Assembly (NCBI GenBank): GCA_021390615.1
Contig: JAJEJU010000024.1
Location: 1,178,001 to 1,242,000, forward strand
DNA from: Rhodanobacteraceae bacterium ZG21-1
GTDB taxonomy: Bacteria > Pseudomonadota > Gammaproteobacteria > Xanthomonadales > Rhodanobacteraceae
Direction: 5' to 3'
DNA: 64,000 bases
A program made the translations under genes and the position numbers. Below the pieces are notes generated by a model, which saw nothing but the letters and a program-made list of their open reading frames with translations, made no database searches and was not told where the DNA came from. How positions within the stretch are numbered: the stretch's first letter is position 1; every line of letters begins with the position of its first letter. Positions 7,652-16,199 of the stretch are shown here, one piece after another.

Positions 7652-9139
7652 ATGTCTGGTCTCTCGCCTGGCGATGTCGTCAGCGTCACCGTGTCCCTCA
7701 ATCCCATCGCGGCCGCGATTCGCAGCCTGAATGCCCTGCTGATCCTCGGCTCGACGCCGGGCGTGATCGACACGACCGAGCGCCTGCGCTTCTACACGCA
7801 GCTCGACGGCGGCGTGGACAATGACTACCAGCCCGGTACCCCAGAATACGCGGCCGCGGCGTTGTACTTCGGCCAGTCGCCCCAGCCCTCGGCGCTCTAC
7901 ATCGGCACCTTCGCCCAGGCCGCGACCTCGGGTCGGCTGGTCGGTGGCGTGCTATCGGCCGCGCAGCAGCTCCTGAGCAACTTCACCGCGGTCACGGCCG
8001 GCGCGCTGGACATCACCATCGACGGCACCGCCGACACGGTGACGGCCATCGACTTCGCGGGCGCGGCGAACCTCAATGCCGTTGCCGGCATCTTGACCAC
8101 GGCCCTGGCCGGCAAGGCGACCGTGACCTGGAACCCTGCCTCGCAGCAGTTCTACGTCACCAGCGCGTCGTCGGGCTCGACCTCCTCGGTCAGCTTCTCG
8201 ACCACGCCCGGCAGCGGCACCGATGTCGGCCCGCTGTTCAACTTCCAGGCGGCCGGCGGCGGCCGGCTGGCGCCGGGCTCGGCGGTCGAGACGCCCATTC
8301 AGGGCATCACCGCCTGCGCCAACGCCAGTGGCGCCTGGTATCAGGCTGTCGTGGCGCCCGTCAGCGCCATCCAGGACAGTGACCGCCTGGCCATCGCCGC
8401 CTTCATCGAGGCCTCGGCGGTGCCGCGGATCTACGGCATCACCACCAGCAGCGCCGCAGTCCTCGATCCGACCAACACCACCGACATCGCCAGTGCCGTC
8501 AAGGCGGCGAAGTACAACCGGACGACCGTGCAGTATTCGTCCAGCACCCCCCACGCGATCGCCAGCATCTTCGGCTTCTGGAACACCGTCGATTTCACTG
8601 GCCAGAACACGACTGTCACTTACAAGTTCAAGTCCGAGCCCGGGGTGACGGCGGAAGTGCTCAGCGAAACGCAGGCCGCGGCGCTGCGCGCCAAGAACTG
8701 CAACGTCTTCGCGGCCTACAGCAACGACATCTCGATCTTCCAGGAAGGTGTCATGGCCAGCGGCATCTTCATGGACGAGATCCAGGGTGTGGACTGGCTG
8801 CAGGGTCAGGCCCAGACCGACGTCTTCAACGCGCTGCAGCAGGCGCCGAAGATCCCGCAGACCGACCCGGGGGTGAACCAGCTGGTCGCGGTGCTCGACG
8901 GCACCTTCGAAGGCGCGGTCACCAATGGCCTGGTCGCCCCCGGCGTGTGGAATGGTCCGGCGCTCGGCGCCATCAAGACCGGCCAGACGCTCAGCAAGGG
9001 CTACTACGTCTACGCCGCACCCGTCGCCAGCCAGAGCCAGGCCCAGCGGCAGAGCCGCGCCGCCCCGGCGCTGCAGGCGGCCACCACTCTCGCGGGCGCT
9101 GTGCATTCCGTCAGCGTCCTGATCAACGTCCAGCGCTAA
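7652..9139 (+). CDS. Tail sheath protein, DUF3383 family
   Basis: 495 residues, starting at an ATG after AGGAG at 7639-7643. DUF3383 proteins form the contractile sheath. Visible are an N-terminal NPIAAAIRSLNALLILGS segment, a long Ala/Gly/Ser/Thr-rich middle that probably makes the outer domain, and the C-terminal A-x-R-Q-S-R-x-A-P-A-L-Q handshake-like region. Its presence shows the phage is a myovirus. Confidence 0.87.
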   Translation: MSGLSPGDVVSVTVSLNPIAAAIRSLNALLILGSTPGVIDTTERLRFYTQLDGGVDNDYQPGTPEYAAAALYFGQSPQPSALYIGTFAQAATSGRLVGGVLSAAQQLLSNFTAVTAGALDITIDGTADTVTAIDFAGAANLNAVAGILTTALAGKATVTWNPASQQFYVTSASSGSTSSVSFSTTPGSGTDVGPLFNFQAAGGGRLAPGSAVETPIQGITACANASGAWYQAVVAPVSAIQDSDRLAIAAFIEASAVPRIYGITTSSAAVLDPTNTTDIASAVKAAKYNRTTVQYSSSTPHAIASIFGFWNTVDFTGQNTTVTYKFKSEPGVTAEVLSETQAAALRAKNCNVFAAYSNDISIFQEGVMASGIFMDEIQGVDWLQGQAQTDVFNALQQAPKIPQTDPGVNQLVAVLDGTFEGAVTNGLVAPGVWNGPALGAIKTGQTLSKGYYVYAAPVASQSQAQRQSRAAPALQAATTLAGAVHSVSVLINVQR

Positions 9140-9154
9140 TCGAGGCCCCATCCC

Positions 9155-9595
9155 ATGGCTACCTATAGCTTCATCGACACCCAGGCCTCGATCACCGGCC
9201 CCGGCGGCACCTTCGACCTCGGCTCGGGCGCTGGCGTCGCCGAGGAGGGCATCGATATCGAGATGGCTGGCGACAAGAACACCATGACCATCGGTGCGGA
9301 TGGCGCCGGCATGCATAGCCTGCATGCTGACAAGTCCGGCACGGTTACCGTTCGGCTGCTCAAGACCTCGCCGACGAACGCGAAGCTGATGGCGTTGTAC
9401 GACTTCCAGAGCACCAGTTCCTCGCTCTGGGGGAACAACATCATCACCATCACCAACGCGAATATCGGCGAGAACACGGGCTGCCGCGGCGTGGCGTTCA
9501 AGAAGAAGCCCAAGCTGGTCTATGCCAAGGAGGGCGGCATCAACGAATGGGTGTTCGATGCGCTTTTCGTTGACTCCGTACTGGGGACGTACTGA
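9155..9595 (+). CDS. Tail tube protein, DUF3277 family
   Basis: 146 residues, starting Y-S-F-I-D-T-Q-A-S-I-T-G-P and containing a G-x-A-E-E-G-I-D-I-E segment, D-K-S-G-T-V-T-V-R-L-L-K-T-S-P-T-N and a mostly beta layout, as in DUF3277 tube proteins. It lies directly after the sheath gene and overlaps the chaperone start by one base. Confidence 0.85.
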   Translation: MATYSFIDTQASITGPGGTFDLGSGAGVAEEGIDIEMAGDKNTMTIGADGAGMHSLHADKSGTVTVRLLKTSPTNAKLMALYDFQSTSSSLWGNNIITITNANIGENTGCRGVAFKKKPKLVYAKEGGINEWVFDALFVDSVLGTY

Positions 9596-9987
9596 TGGAT
9601 ATCGAAATCAACGGGATTGCGTACCAGACCCACCAGCTCAACGCCATGAAGCAGTTTCACATCATGCGCCGGATCGCGCCGCTGCTGCAGGGGTTCCTGG
9701 CCGCTCCGAACCCCGAGGCCTTCTTCGGCGCCGTCACGGAGGCCATCAGCAAGATTCCCGAGGCCGACTGCGACTACGTGATGCACACCTGCCTGGCGGC
9801 CGTCACCCGGTATTCGGGGGACCGCTGGGCGCCCGTGTTCGCGCGCCAAACGATCGTGTTCGACGACATCGACCTGGCCGGCCTGCTCAAGCTGGTCAGC
9901 ACGGTCATCACCGAGAACCTTTCCGGTTTTTTTCGCGGCGGCGTCGCCAAGCTCGTGCCGGCGGCAGCGGCGACGAAGACGGCCTGA
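9595..9987 (+). CDS. Tail assembly chaperone, short (unshifted) form
   Basis: 130-residue product read in the zero frame. It is short and helical (N-A-M-K-Q-F-H-I-M-R-R motif near residue 18) and sits between tube and tape measure, the invariant place of tail assembly chaperones such as lambda gpG. Its last 17 residues are low-complexity Ala/Lys/Pro, typical of the out-of-frame tail left when most ribosomes do not shift. The ATG overlaps the tube-protein stop codon. Confidence 0.75.
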   Translation: MDIEINGIAYQTHQLNAMKQFHIMRRIAPLLQGFLAAPNPEAFFGAVTEAISKIPEADCDYVMHTCLAAVTRYSGDRWAPVFARQTIVFDDIDLAGLLKLVSTVITENLSGFFRGGVAKLVPAAAATKTA

Positions 9988-10163
9988 ACTGGTCGGAACT
10001 TCCCGAGGGGCAGGACTGGTTCATGCGCCCCGTGCTGGAGGGGCTGTGCCACTTCGAATCCCTCAAGGACGGCACCCTGGATATCTGCGACCTCGCGCTG
10101 ATGAATGAGGCGCTCGACGTGCGCGCCGAAAACAAAGCCCTTGCCATGAAGCACAAGCTATGA
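9595..10163 (+). CDS. Tail assembly chaperone, -1 frameshift fusion (gpGT-like)
   Basis: Reading the zero frame to the slippery T7 run (113 codons) and then the -1 frame from 9933 gives a 189-residue fusion ending at 10163. The added 76 residues (N-W-S-E-L-P-E-G-Q-D-W and later L-M-N-E-A-L-D-V-R-A-E-N-K-A-L) look like real coding sequence and have no good start of their own. Lambda-like phages make G and GT chaperones this way, and the T extension contacts the tape measure. The stop overlaps the tape-measure ATG by four bases. Confidence 0.75.
9927..9933 (+). promoter_or_regulatory. Slippery heptamer T TTT TTT for programmed -1 frameshift
   Basis: Seven T in the exact phase required (zero frame GGT TTT TTT CGC), so both P- and A-site tRNAs can re-pair after slipping back one base. 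A GC-rich stretch follows directly and could fold as a stimulator. Confidence 0.75.
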
Positions 10164-12088
10164 GCGCCGACGTCATCAAGGAATTCCTGGTCCGCCTGGG
10201 CTACCAGGTCGATCAGTCGGGGGAGCAGAAATTCTCGGAGGGCATCAAGAACGTCACGGCGGTCACGATCGCCCTAGGCATCGAGATCGCCAAGACGGCC
10301 GAGGCGGTCGTCCAGGGCATGACCCGGATCGCCACAAACCTCGACAGCTTGTACTTCGCCAGCCAGCGCGTGAAAGCATCGGCGGAGAACGTGCAGGCCT
10401 TCGGCTATGCCGCCTCACAGATGGGCTCGTCGGTCGATGAGGCCAACAGCACCCTGGAGAATTTCTCCAAGTTCCTGCGCATCAATCCCGGCGGCGAGAG
10501 CATGCTCCAGTCCTGGGGCATCCAGACCAGGGATACGAACGGCCAGCTTCGCGACACGACCGAGATGCTTCGCGATCTCGGCAAGTTGTTTCGTGGCATG
10601 CCTTATTTCAGGGCTTACTCGCTCGCGTCTGGGCTCGGCATCGACGACAAGATGCTGCAGGCCCTGATCAAGGGCGGCGACGCGTTTGACCAGCAGTACA
10701 AGGAAATCCTGCATCGGTACGGGCTCAATGCCCAGGAGGCCGCCGAGCAATCGCACCACTTCATGCTCGAGATGCGCGAGCTGCGCGCCAACGCGGATGT
10801 GTTGGCCATGGTCGTAGGCACCAAGCTGATCGCGATCTTCGACGAGCTGCAGTTTCGCTGGAACTCGCTGGATGCGACGACCCGGCAGAACATCGAGACT
10901 GGCGCCAAATGGGTCGCCGGCATCGTCGCGGCAGCGGCGATCATCGCCTCCGGGCCGATCGGCGTCATCACCGCGCTGGCTGTCGCCATCCTCGGCCTTT
11001 GGGACGACTACAAGGTCTGGCAGGAGGGCGGAAAGAGCCTGATCAACTGGGGTCAATGGAAGCCCGAGATCGATGCCGCCAAGTCGGCCATCGACGCCCT
11101 TGGCTCAGCCATCGACGCGCTGGACACCAAGCTGGACAACTGGCGCAAGCGTGTCGGAGGCGTGTTTGCCCGCAAGGCGGCTGAGATCGAGTCGGGGAAT
11201 ACCGCTGAGGAGCGCCGCGAGCAGGGCTCGGACATGCACAAGGTGTATCAGTGGCTTGCCTACTGGGGCGGCCGGGACCCCCGGACGGGCCAGAAGATTC
11301 CCGACGCCAACCTGGTCGAGCTGCCGAGCGGCACGGGCGAGCCCTCGAATGCGCCAGTCCCGCACGATGCCGTCGAGCCATCGATGCCACAAAAGGCTGC
11401 GGAGGGGCCGAAGCGGTGGCATCGCAACGAGGGCGGCGACACCAGCACCGGGAAGAACGACATCCCGGTGGCCAGCGCGGCCATGGCAAACCATGAGGCG
11501 CTGTTGCGTCGTCTGGAGCAGCTTAATCACTTGCCGGCGGGCTTGTTGGATGCGGTCATGGCCACGGAATCGAATCGCGATGATGGCACCGGTCAGCATG
11601 TCGTCTCGAACAAGGGTGCTGCGGGGCCGTTCCAGTTCATGCCGGAGACGGCGAAGGAATACGGACTCCGGGACCCTTACAACTTCAACCAAGCTGCCGA
11701 AGCGGCTGCGCACCTGTTTTCAGACCTGCTGAAGCAGAACAACGGCGACCTGACGCGAGCCCTCGTCGGTTACAACTGGGGCGCCGGAAATTTGCAGAAG
11801 TATGGGATGGAACATGCCCCGCAGGAATCGCGCGACTACCTCGATCGCATCGATTCCCTGATGAATAACCCTGCGGTCCAGGAGATGCGCATCAAGCTGG
11901 CGGATGCGGGAGACGCGCAGCCTCAGCCTCCCGCGGCGCCGGCGGCCGGCAATAGCGTGGTCCAGACCACCCATATCACCGTGCATGGCGCGACCGACCC
12001 GCAGGCCACGGCCGCGGCGATTGGCAATGAGCAAACGGTGGTGAACGAGCGACTCACCCGCAACTTCCAGGCGACCCCCACCTCATGA
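10160..12088 (+). CDS. Tail tape measure protein with lytic transglycosylase domain
   Basis: 642 residues. The N-terminal part (to ~230) is mainly helical; a hydrophobic Ala/Ile-rich segment at ~250-275 could be membrane-active during DNA injection; a further helical linker follows. At ~455-560 is an SLT-type lysozyme domain: A-T-E-S with the presumed catalytic Glu470, then G-A-A-G-P-F-Q-F-M-P-E-T-A and N-W-G-A-G-N. It would both set tail length and cut peptidoglycan at entry. It is short for a myovirus tape measure, so a short tail is expected. Confidence 0.85.
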   Translation: MSADVIKEFLVRLGYQVDQSGEQKFSEGIKNVTAVTIALGIEIAKTAEAVVQGMTRIATNLDSLYFASQRVKASAENVQAFGYAASQMGSSVDEANSTLENFSKFLRINPGGESMLQSWGIQTRDTNGQLRDTTEMLRDLGKLFRGMPYFRAYSLASGLGIDDKMLQALIKGGDAFDQQYKEILHRYGLNAQEAAEQSHHFMLEMRELRANADVLAMVVGTKLIAIFDELQFRWNSLDATTRQNIETGAKWVAGIVAAAAIIASGPIGVITALAVAILGLWDDYKVWQEGGKSLINWGQWKPEIDAAKSAIDALGSAIDALDTKLDNWRKRVGGVFARKAAEIESGNTAEERREQGSDMHKVYQWLAYWGGRDPRTGQKIPDANLVELPSGTGEPSNAPVPHDAVEPSMPQKAAEGPKRWHRNEGGDTSTGKNDIPVASAAMANHEALLRRLEQLNHLPAGLLDAVMATESNRDDGTGQHVVSNKGAAGPFQFMPETAKEYGLRDPYNFNQAAEAAAHLFSDLLKQNNGDLTRALVGYNWGAGNLQKYGMEHAPQESRDYLDRIDSLMNNPAVQEMRIKLADAGDAQPQPPAAPAAGNSVVQTTHITVHGATDPQATAAAIGNEQTVVNERLTRNFQATPTS

Positions 12089-12681
12089 GCCAGCTTTCTG
12101 CGGTCGGGACTGTCATTGCCGGCCAGGTCGAGGACATCCTCCTGCGCGTCAGTCGGAGCATCGGCACGATCATTCCCCAGTGCACGGTCGAGGAGCGTGC
12201 GCGCGATGAGATGGCGATCACCGAGCATCCGATCCAGACCGGCGCGTCGATTACCGACCATGCCTACAGCATGCCTTCCATCGTGACGGCGCGGTACGGC
12301 TGGAGCAACAGCGGCGCGGTGTTCGACCTGAACTCGGGCGGACTGGTCACCTCGGACCCTCAGAGCATCTACGACCAGCTCCTGACCCTGCAGAAGTCGC
12401 GTCAGCCGTTCACCCTGACGACGGGCAAGCAGAGCTATCCCAACATGCTGATCGGGATTCTTGAGCAGACCACCGACAAGCGCACGGAGAACATCCTGAT
12501 GGTGTCCATCACCTTCAGGCAAATCCTGATCGTGGACATCCAGGATGCGCAATTGCAGACCACGAACATGGCGAATCCCGCAGCGACGGCGCCGGTGACG
12601 AATAGCGGGACGGTGCAGCCCAAGCCGGTCTCCACGAGCATTCTAAGCACCACCACCAGTCTGTTCGGGTTCGGCTCATGA
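12085..12681 (+). CDS. Dit-like phage tail / baseplate protein
   Basis: 198 residues. The first ~150 residues fit the Dit-like N-terminal domain of myoviruses: C-T-V-E-E-R-A-R-D-E-x-x-I-T-E-H-P-I-Q, then D-Q-L-L-x-L-Q and a beta-rich end (VSITFRQILIVDI). The Ser/Thr-rich C-terminus is probably flexible. It overlaps the tape-measure stop by an ATGA and is expected at the tube-baseplate junction. Confidence 0.75.
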   Translation: MSQLSAVGTVIAGQVEDILLRVSRSIGTIIPQCTVEERARDEMAITEHPIQTGASITDHAYSMPSIVTARYGWSNSGAVFDLNSGGLVTSDPQSIYDQLLTLQKSRQPFTLTTGKQSYPNMLIGILEQTTDKRTENILMVSITFRQILIVDIQDAQLQTTNMANPAATAPVTNSGTVQPKPVSTSILSTTTSLFGFGS

Positions 12682-12986
12682 ATGCCTACGAAATCCCGCT
12701 CACGCCAGCCTCGCAGACGTTCCAGACCACGATCATGGGTGCCAGCTACACCCTGACCGTGACCTGGCGCCAGGCCGCAGGCTTGTGGTTCCTCGACATC
12801 GCCGACAGCAGCAATAACCCGCTCGTGAATGGCGTCGCCATGGTCACCGGCGTCGATCTACTCGGGCAGTACGCCTTCCTCAACTTCGTATTCAAGCTCT
12901 ACGTGATCTCCGATGTCACGCCCGATGCGTTGCCGACCTACGACAACCTGGGCATCGGCTCGCATCTCTACGTAGCGACGCCATGA
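12678..12986 (+). CDS. Baseplate plug family protein (DUF6983-like)
   Basis: 102 residues, all-beta pattern beginning Y-E-I-P-L-T-P-x-x-Q-T-F, with W-R-Q-A-A-G-L-W-F-L-D-I and a final G-S-H-L-Y-V. These are marks of small baseplate plug proteins found beside the gp44-like hub. Start and stop overlap both neighbours by four bases. Confidence 0.7.
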   Translation: MNAYEIPLTPASQTFQTTIMGASYTLTVTWRQAAGLWFLDIADSSNNPLVNGVAMVTGVDLLGQYAFLNFVFKLYVISDVTPDALPTYDNLGIGSHLYVATP

Positions 12987-13915
12987 CCCAACAATACCTT
13001 CGCGCGCTGAGCCTTGTCGTCGGCAACGACAGCGAGGCCTATGACTTCTCGAATCTGCGCGTCCAGTTCTACGTCGTCAACGCGGATCGTCAGACGCTGA
13101 AATCCGCTGAGATCACGGTCTACAACCTGTCATCGGACATGGCGCAGCGCATCTTCGCCAAGGAGTTCACGCGCGTCGAGATCAGCGCCGGCTATACCGG
13201 GAACATCGCCCTGATCTTCAAGGGCAGCATCACCATGGTGCGCAAGGGCAAGCTCAATGCCACCGACACGTACGTGCGAATCTCCGCGCAGGACGGCGAT
13301 CAAGCGTTCAACTGGGCCGTGTCGAGCTGGACGCTGGCTAGCGGATATACCGCCGATGATCTCTACAAGCGGTTCCTGCAAGACCTGGCGCCCTACGGCA
13401 TCACAGCGGGCTACAAGCCAACCTTCAACGCGAATCCATCGGTCGATGCCTTCACCTGCTTCGGTGGCACCAAGTGGCACCTGCGCACCTTCGCGCAGGC
13501 TCAGGGATGCACCTGGAGCATCGAGAACGGCCAGCTCAACTTCCTGCCCTTCGGCGCGGTCTACCCGGGCAACGTGCCAAAGATCACGCCGGGCTCAGGT
13601 TTGATCGGCTCGCCCGAGCTGACGCTCGACGGCATCGTGATCAAGTCACTGCTGAATCCCGCCATTCGCGCGGGGTGCCAGATCAACATCGACGATTCGC
13701 AGGTGAACAACGTCACAGTGACGAACAAGTATCAGTTTCCGGACGGATACAAGTTGCCGACCCTCGACGGAAAGGGCGCGTACAAGACGCTCCAGGTCAT
13801 CCAGGAAGGCGATAACCGCGGAAATACTTGGTTCACCACTAGCCTTTGCGAGGCCATCGACGGCACCGCGCCAAACACTCAAAAGAGCATTGATCAGGTG
13901 GAAGACCATGGATAG
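12983..13915 (+). CDS. Baseplate hub protein (gp44-like)
   Basis: 310 residues with an early L-R-V-Q-F-Y-V segment, then S-A-E-I-T-V-Y-N-L and an I-S-A-G-Y-T-G-N region, resembling Mu gp44/T4 gp27-type hub domains that make a pseudo-hexameric collar at the tube end. A later G-L-I-G-S-P-E-L-T-L-D-G-I motif is common in these proteins. The frame ends inside the start of the spike gene (overlap of 8 nt). Confidence 0.72.
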   Translation: MTQQYLRALSLVVGNDSEAYDFSNLRVQFYVVNADRQTLKSAEITVYNLSSDMAQRIFAKEFTRVEISAGYTGNIALIFKGSITMVRKGKLNATDTYVRISAQDGDQAFNWAVSSWTLASGYTADDLYKRFLQDLAPYGITAGYKPTFNANPSVDAFTCFGGTKWHLRTFAQAQGCTWSIENGQLNFLPFGAVYPGNVPKITPGSGLIGSPELTLDGIVIKSLLNPAIRAGCQINIDDSQVNNVTVTNKYQFPDGYKLPTLDGKGAYKTLQVIQEGDNRGNTWFTTSLCEAIDGTAPNTQKSIDQVEDHG

Positions 13916-14624
13916 CCGTCAGCGCTACAACGACCCCGAGGAGATGCTCCACCTCGCGTTGCAAAGCATCTTGCCCTACCTATGGACAGGTATACCGGGC
14001 TATATCGTTGACTTCGATGCCACCAAGATCACGGCGACGGTGCAGATCGGTATCAAGGCGAATCAGGTAGCGCCTGATGAGTCGGTAAGCCAGGTCCAGT
14101 ACCCGGTACTCAACGACGTGCCGGTGATCTTTCCCGGGGGAGGCGGTGCTCGGCTGACCTTTCCCATCGCCAAGGATGACGAGTGCTGGATCATGTTTTC
14201 CAGCCGCGCCATGGGCGCCTGGAAGCAGCAGGGCGGCATCCAGCCAGCCAATGATCCACGGAAGTTCCACATGTCGGATGCCGTGTGCCTGGTCGGACCC
14301 ATGTCGCAGTCGAACAAGATCGCCAATGTCAGCACGGCGACGACGCAGCTTCGAAGCAACGATGGCTCGACCTATGTTGAGCTGGACGCGCAGGGCCAGA
14401 TCGTGAACATCGTCGCACCCGGGGGCGTTACGATGGACGCGCCGACGTTCCACTTGAAGAACGGCGCCATGACCGTGGATAAGACCATCACGGCAGAGCA
14501 GGACATCACGTCAAGCAACGGCGATGTGCTGGCTGGAAGTATCAGCCTGCAGCAGCATACCCATCCAGTGCCGGGCGTACAGTCAGGCAGCAGTACCGCG
14601 ACAACGCAGCCTCCCCAGGGCTAA
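13908..14624 (+). CDS. Gp138-family membrane-puncturing spike protein
   Basis: 238 residues. An N-terminal OB-like domain (F-D-A-T-K-I-T-A-T-V-Q-I with P-V-L-N-D-V-P-V-I-F-P-G-G-G) matches Gp138 N-terminal domains; a C-terminal region with short repeating beta elements (D-A-P-T-F-H-L-K-N-G) suggests the helical needle. It pierces the outer membrane at contraction. The start chosen (13908) overlaps the hub stop; an upstream ATG at 13890 lies within the hub gene. This is the last tail gene before the cargo insertion. Confidence 0.78.
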   Translation: MDSRQRYNDPEEMLHLALQSILPYLWTGIPGYIVDFDATKITATVQIGIKANQVAPDESVSQVQYPVLNDVPVIFPGGGGARLTFPIAKDDECWIMFSSRAMGAWKQQGGIQPANDPRKFHMSDAVCLVGPMSQSNKIANVSTATTQLRSNDGSTYVELDAQGQIVNIVAPGGVTMDAPTFHLKNGAMTVDKTITAEQDITSSNGDVLAGSISLQQHTHPVPGVQSGSSTATTQPPQG

Positions 14625-15346
14625 CGCTTTAGTTCAAAATTCTGATTTTCCTCTTTGGAGGATATTTCTTGCTTGATACATCCGTTAAAAAGTGCATAGG
14701 AGCCGGGGCCTGATGTTTTTGCTATTGAATCGCACTGAGAGCGGATTGATTTAGGAACATTTGGCCATTCGGATTTTATTTCGTTGTATGCTGATTGCTC
14801 TTGTGTATAACAACCTTTACGTATGAATTCTGATGGCGATCCTCCGTAGTTAGCAATGATGTTGCAATATGATTTGACGTCATATAGAGGAATGGGGTCT
14901 TCGGCGGACTCATCTGAAGAGTTGTTCATATATTTCGCTACTGATGCGAATATTTTTGGTTTGACGCTCTTGTAGTATTCTTCAATGTGATAGCTATCGA
15001 TTCCCGCTGCTTTAAATGCAGGGGCGGCGCGGGCTTCCATTTGATCGTGTGACCAGAATATCTTTGGCTTTATTCCTGCGACTTTTGAGAAAGACTGATC
15101 TATGTGTTGACCAGCAATATCAATCCATACACATTTAAAATCTTGTTGAGAATTATCAATACGCATCTGGTAGCATTCATTGATAACTTCAATTAATCCA
15201 TTTGCTCCCACTTCTTTGACTGCTTTAACGGCTAGCTGAGCGGCTCCATCAAGATCTTTAGAAGATGGGTTTTGGCCATCTACCAAGACCTCACCAAAAG
15301 CTCCCTGAGCAACCGCCAATGATGCTACCGCGAATAAGAGTTTCAT
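14621..15346 (-). CDS. Secreted hypothetical protein, AT-rich moron
   Basis: 241 residues with a clear signal peptide (MKLLFAVASLAVAQGAFG) and six cysteines in the mature part, so a periplasmic or secreted product with disulfides is likely. The C-terminal third carries two similar units of the form S-x-C...G-x-S...G-C...Q-E, perhaps a repeated small domain. Not recognised. The gene is far more AT-rich than the tail genes and runs against them, so it is a moron. The ribosome binding site AGGAG precedes the start. It lies 24 nt after the RHH regulator gene on the same strand and is probably controlled by it. Confidence 0.65.
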   Translation of the reverse strand: MKLLFAVASLAVAQGAFGEVLVDGQNPSSKDLDGAAQLAVKAVKEVGANGLIEVINECYQMRIDNSQQDFKCVWIDIAGQHIDQSFSKVAGIKPKIFWSHDQMEARAAPAFKAAGIDSYHIEEYYKSVKPKIFASVAKYMNNSSDESAEDPIPLYDVKSYCNIIANYGGSPSEFIRKGCYTQEQSAYNEIKSEWPNVPKSIRSQCDSIAKTSGPGSYALFNGCIKQEISSKEENQNFELKR

Positions 15347-15370
15347 CCTTGGGTCTCCTGATTGTTATGG

Positions 15371-15853
15371 CTACTTCTTCTTCGGCATCCCTGGCTTGCC
15401 GAGTGTCTTGGTCTTGATCTCTAGCATGACATCGCCCGCTTCAACCGCTGCTACGCCTTGGGGCTGGAGTACATAGTTGCCGTTGGCGTCTTTGCGGTAG
15501 ATGCCGTCTGCTCGCTTGGCGAGTAGCTTCGCGAGGCTTTTTTGGGTGGCATCCCGATGCGCAATGAATCGGTCTAGGAGCGGGCCATCGAGCCCGAGTT
15601 CGTGCGCTGGCTTCTTCCCAGCAAGGGCCGCCTGGGACTTCTCGATCAGATCAGTCATGGCCATCAGTTCTATCGATAAGGCGCTGATATCGGACTCGGG
15701 CGTCCTGGCTTCGGCCTCAAAGCTGGCTTCGAGGCGGCTTACGATTTCAGCATTTACTGACTTTGCACTCGAGTTGGCGGCCTGGGTCAGTTTCTCGTGG
15801 ATGTCGGGCGGGAGGCGAACTGTGATTCGCTGGTAGTCGTCTTGGGTGGCCAT
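15371..15853 (-). CDS. Arc-family ribbon-helix-helix DNA-binding protein (160 aa, cassette A)
   Basis: The N-terminal ~45 residues form an RHH domain: RITVRLPPDIHEKL as the DNA-contacting strand and first helix, then SVNAEIVSRLEASF as the second helix. The remaining ~115 residues are a helical extension of unknown role, longer than Arc or Mnt of P22. It is divergent from a short second RHH gene, with three operators between them, which suggests mutual or self repression. The secreted moron gene follows on the same strand. Confidence 0.78.
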   Translation of the reverse strand: MATQDDYQRITVRLPPDIHEKLTQAANSSAKSVNAEIVSRLEASFEAEARTPESDISALSIELMAMTDLIEKSQAALAGKKPAHELGLDGPLLDRFIAHRDATQKSLAKLLAKRADGIYRKDANGNYVLQPQGVAAVEAGDVMLEIKTKTLGKPGMPKKK

Positions 15854-15865
15854 ACAAGAATGATG

Positions 15866-15940
15866 TCACCAGATTGGTGAAAAGGCTTGACACCAATTTG
15901 GTGACGTCCTAGAGTGGTCCCAAGGTCACCAAATTGGTGA
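15866..15940. promoter_or_regulatory. Three palindromic operators TCACCAnnnTGGTGA (cassette A)
   Basis: Three 15-nt palindromes lie at 15866-15880, 15890-15904 and 15926-15940, the last being perfect (TCACCAAATTGGTGA). They fill the space between two divergent RHH genes. Such half-site spacing suits RHH dimers bound side by side. The first lies 13 nt from the minus-strand start codon, the third 15 nt from the plus-strand one. Confidence 0.8.
15887..15915 (+). promoter_or_regulatory. Promoter of short RHH gene, overlapped by operators
   Basis: TTGACA (-35), 17-nt spacer, TAGAGT (-10). The second operator starts within the -35 box and occupies most of the spacer, so a bound repressor would block RNA polymerase directly. 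Confidence 0.65.
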
Positions 15941-15954
15941 CATAGGAGCAGGGC

Positions 15955-16119
15955 ATGGCCATGAAAAACGACCCACAGGTGAAGCTCCGGCTTCCTCCCG
16001 ACCTGAAGGACTGGATCGACCAGCAGGCGGAAGCCAACCGGAGCAGCAAGGGAAGCGAGATCGTGCGCGCAGTGCGCGAAAGGAAGGAGCGATGCGAACA
16101 GCAAGCCCAGGCCGCGTAG
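15955..16119 (+). CDS. Short Arc-like ribbon-helix-helix protein (54 aa, cassette A)
   Basis: 54 codons. VKLRLPPDLKDWIDQQAE gives the strand and first helix and S-S-K-G-S-E-I-V-R-A-V-R the second, so the entire protein is an RHH domain of Arc size. It starts 15 nt after the third operator. Together with the divergent longer RHH gene it resembles the paired Arc/Mnt arrangement of P22, a known two-repressor switch; the role here is inferred. A closely similar gene stands at 24066. Confidence 0.78.
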   Translation: MAMKNDPQVKLRLPPDLKDWIDQQAEANRSSKGSEIVRAVRERKERCEQQAQAA

Positions 16120-16125
16120 GCCCAC

Positions 16126-16199
16126 AAAAGCGAAAGCCCCGACGTTGCAGCGTCGAGGCTTCCAAGGTTGTTCAACTATTTCCCGAGAGGAAAGCGAAC
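16126..16199 (+). repeat. 74-nt leader element, copy A
   Basis: Nearly identical over its first ~55 nt to 24340-24413. It contains a stem (AAGCCCCGACG / CGTCGAGGCTT, one mismatch) whose loop differs between copies, followed by a shared single-stranded TTCCAAGGTTGTTCAACTA. No T-run follows the stem. Both copies end exactly at the next gene's start codon, which supports GTG 16200 here. The frame is open through the leader in both copies. Confidence 0.75.
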
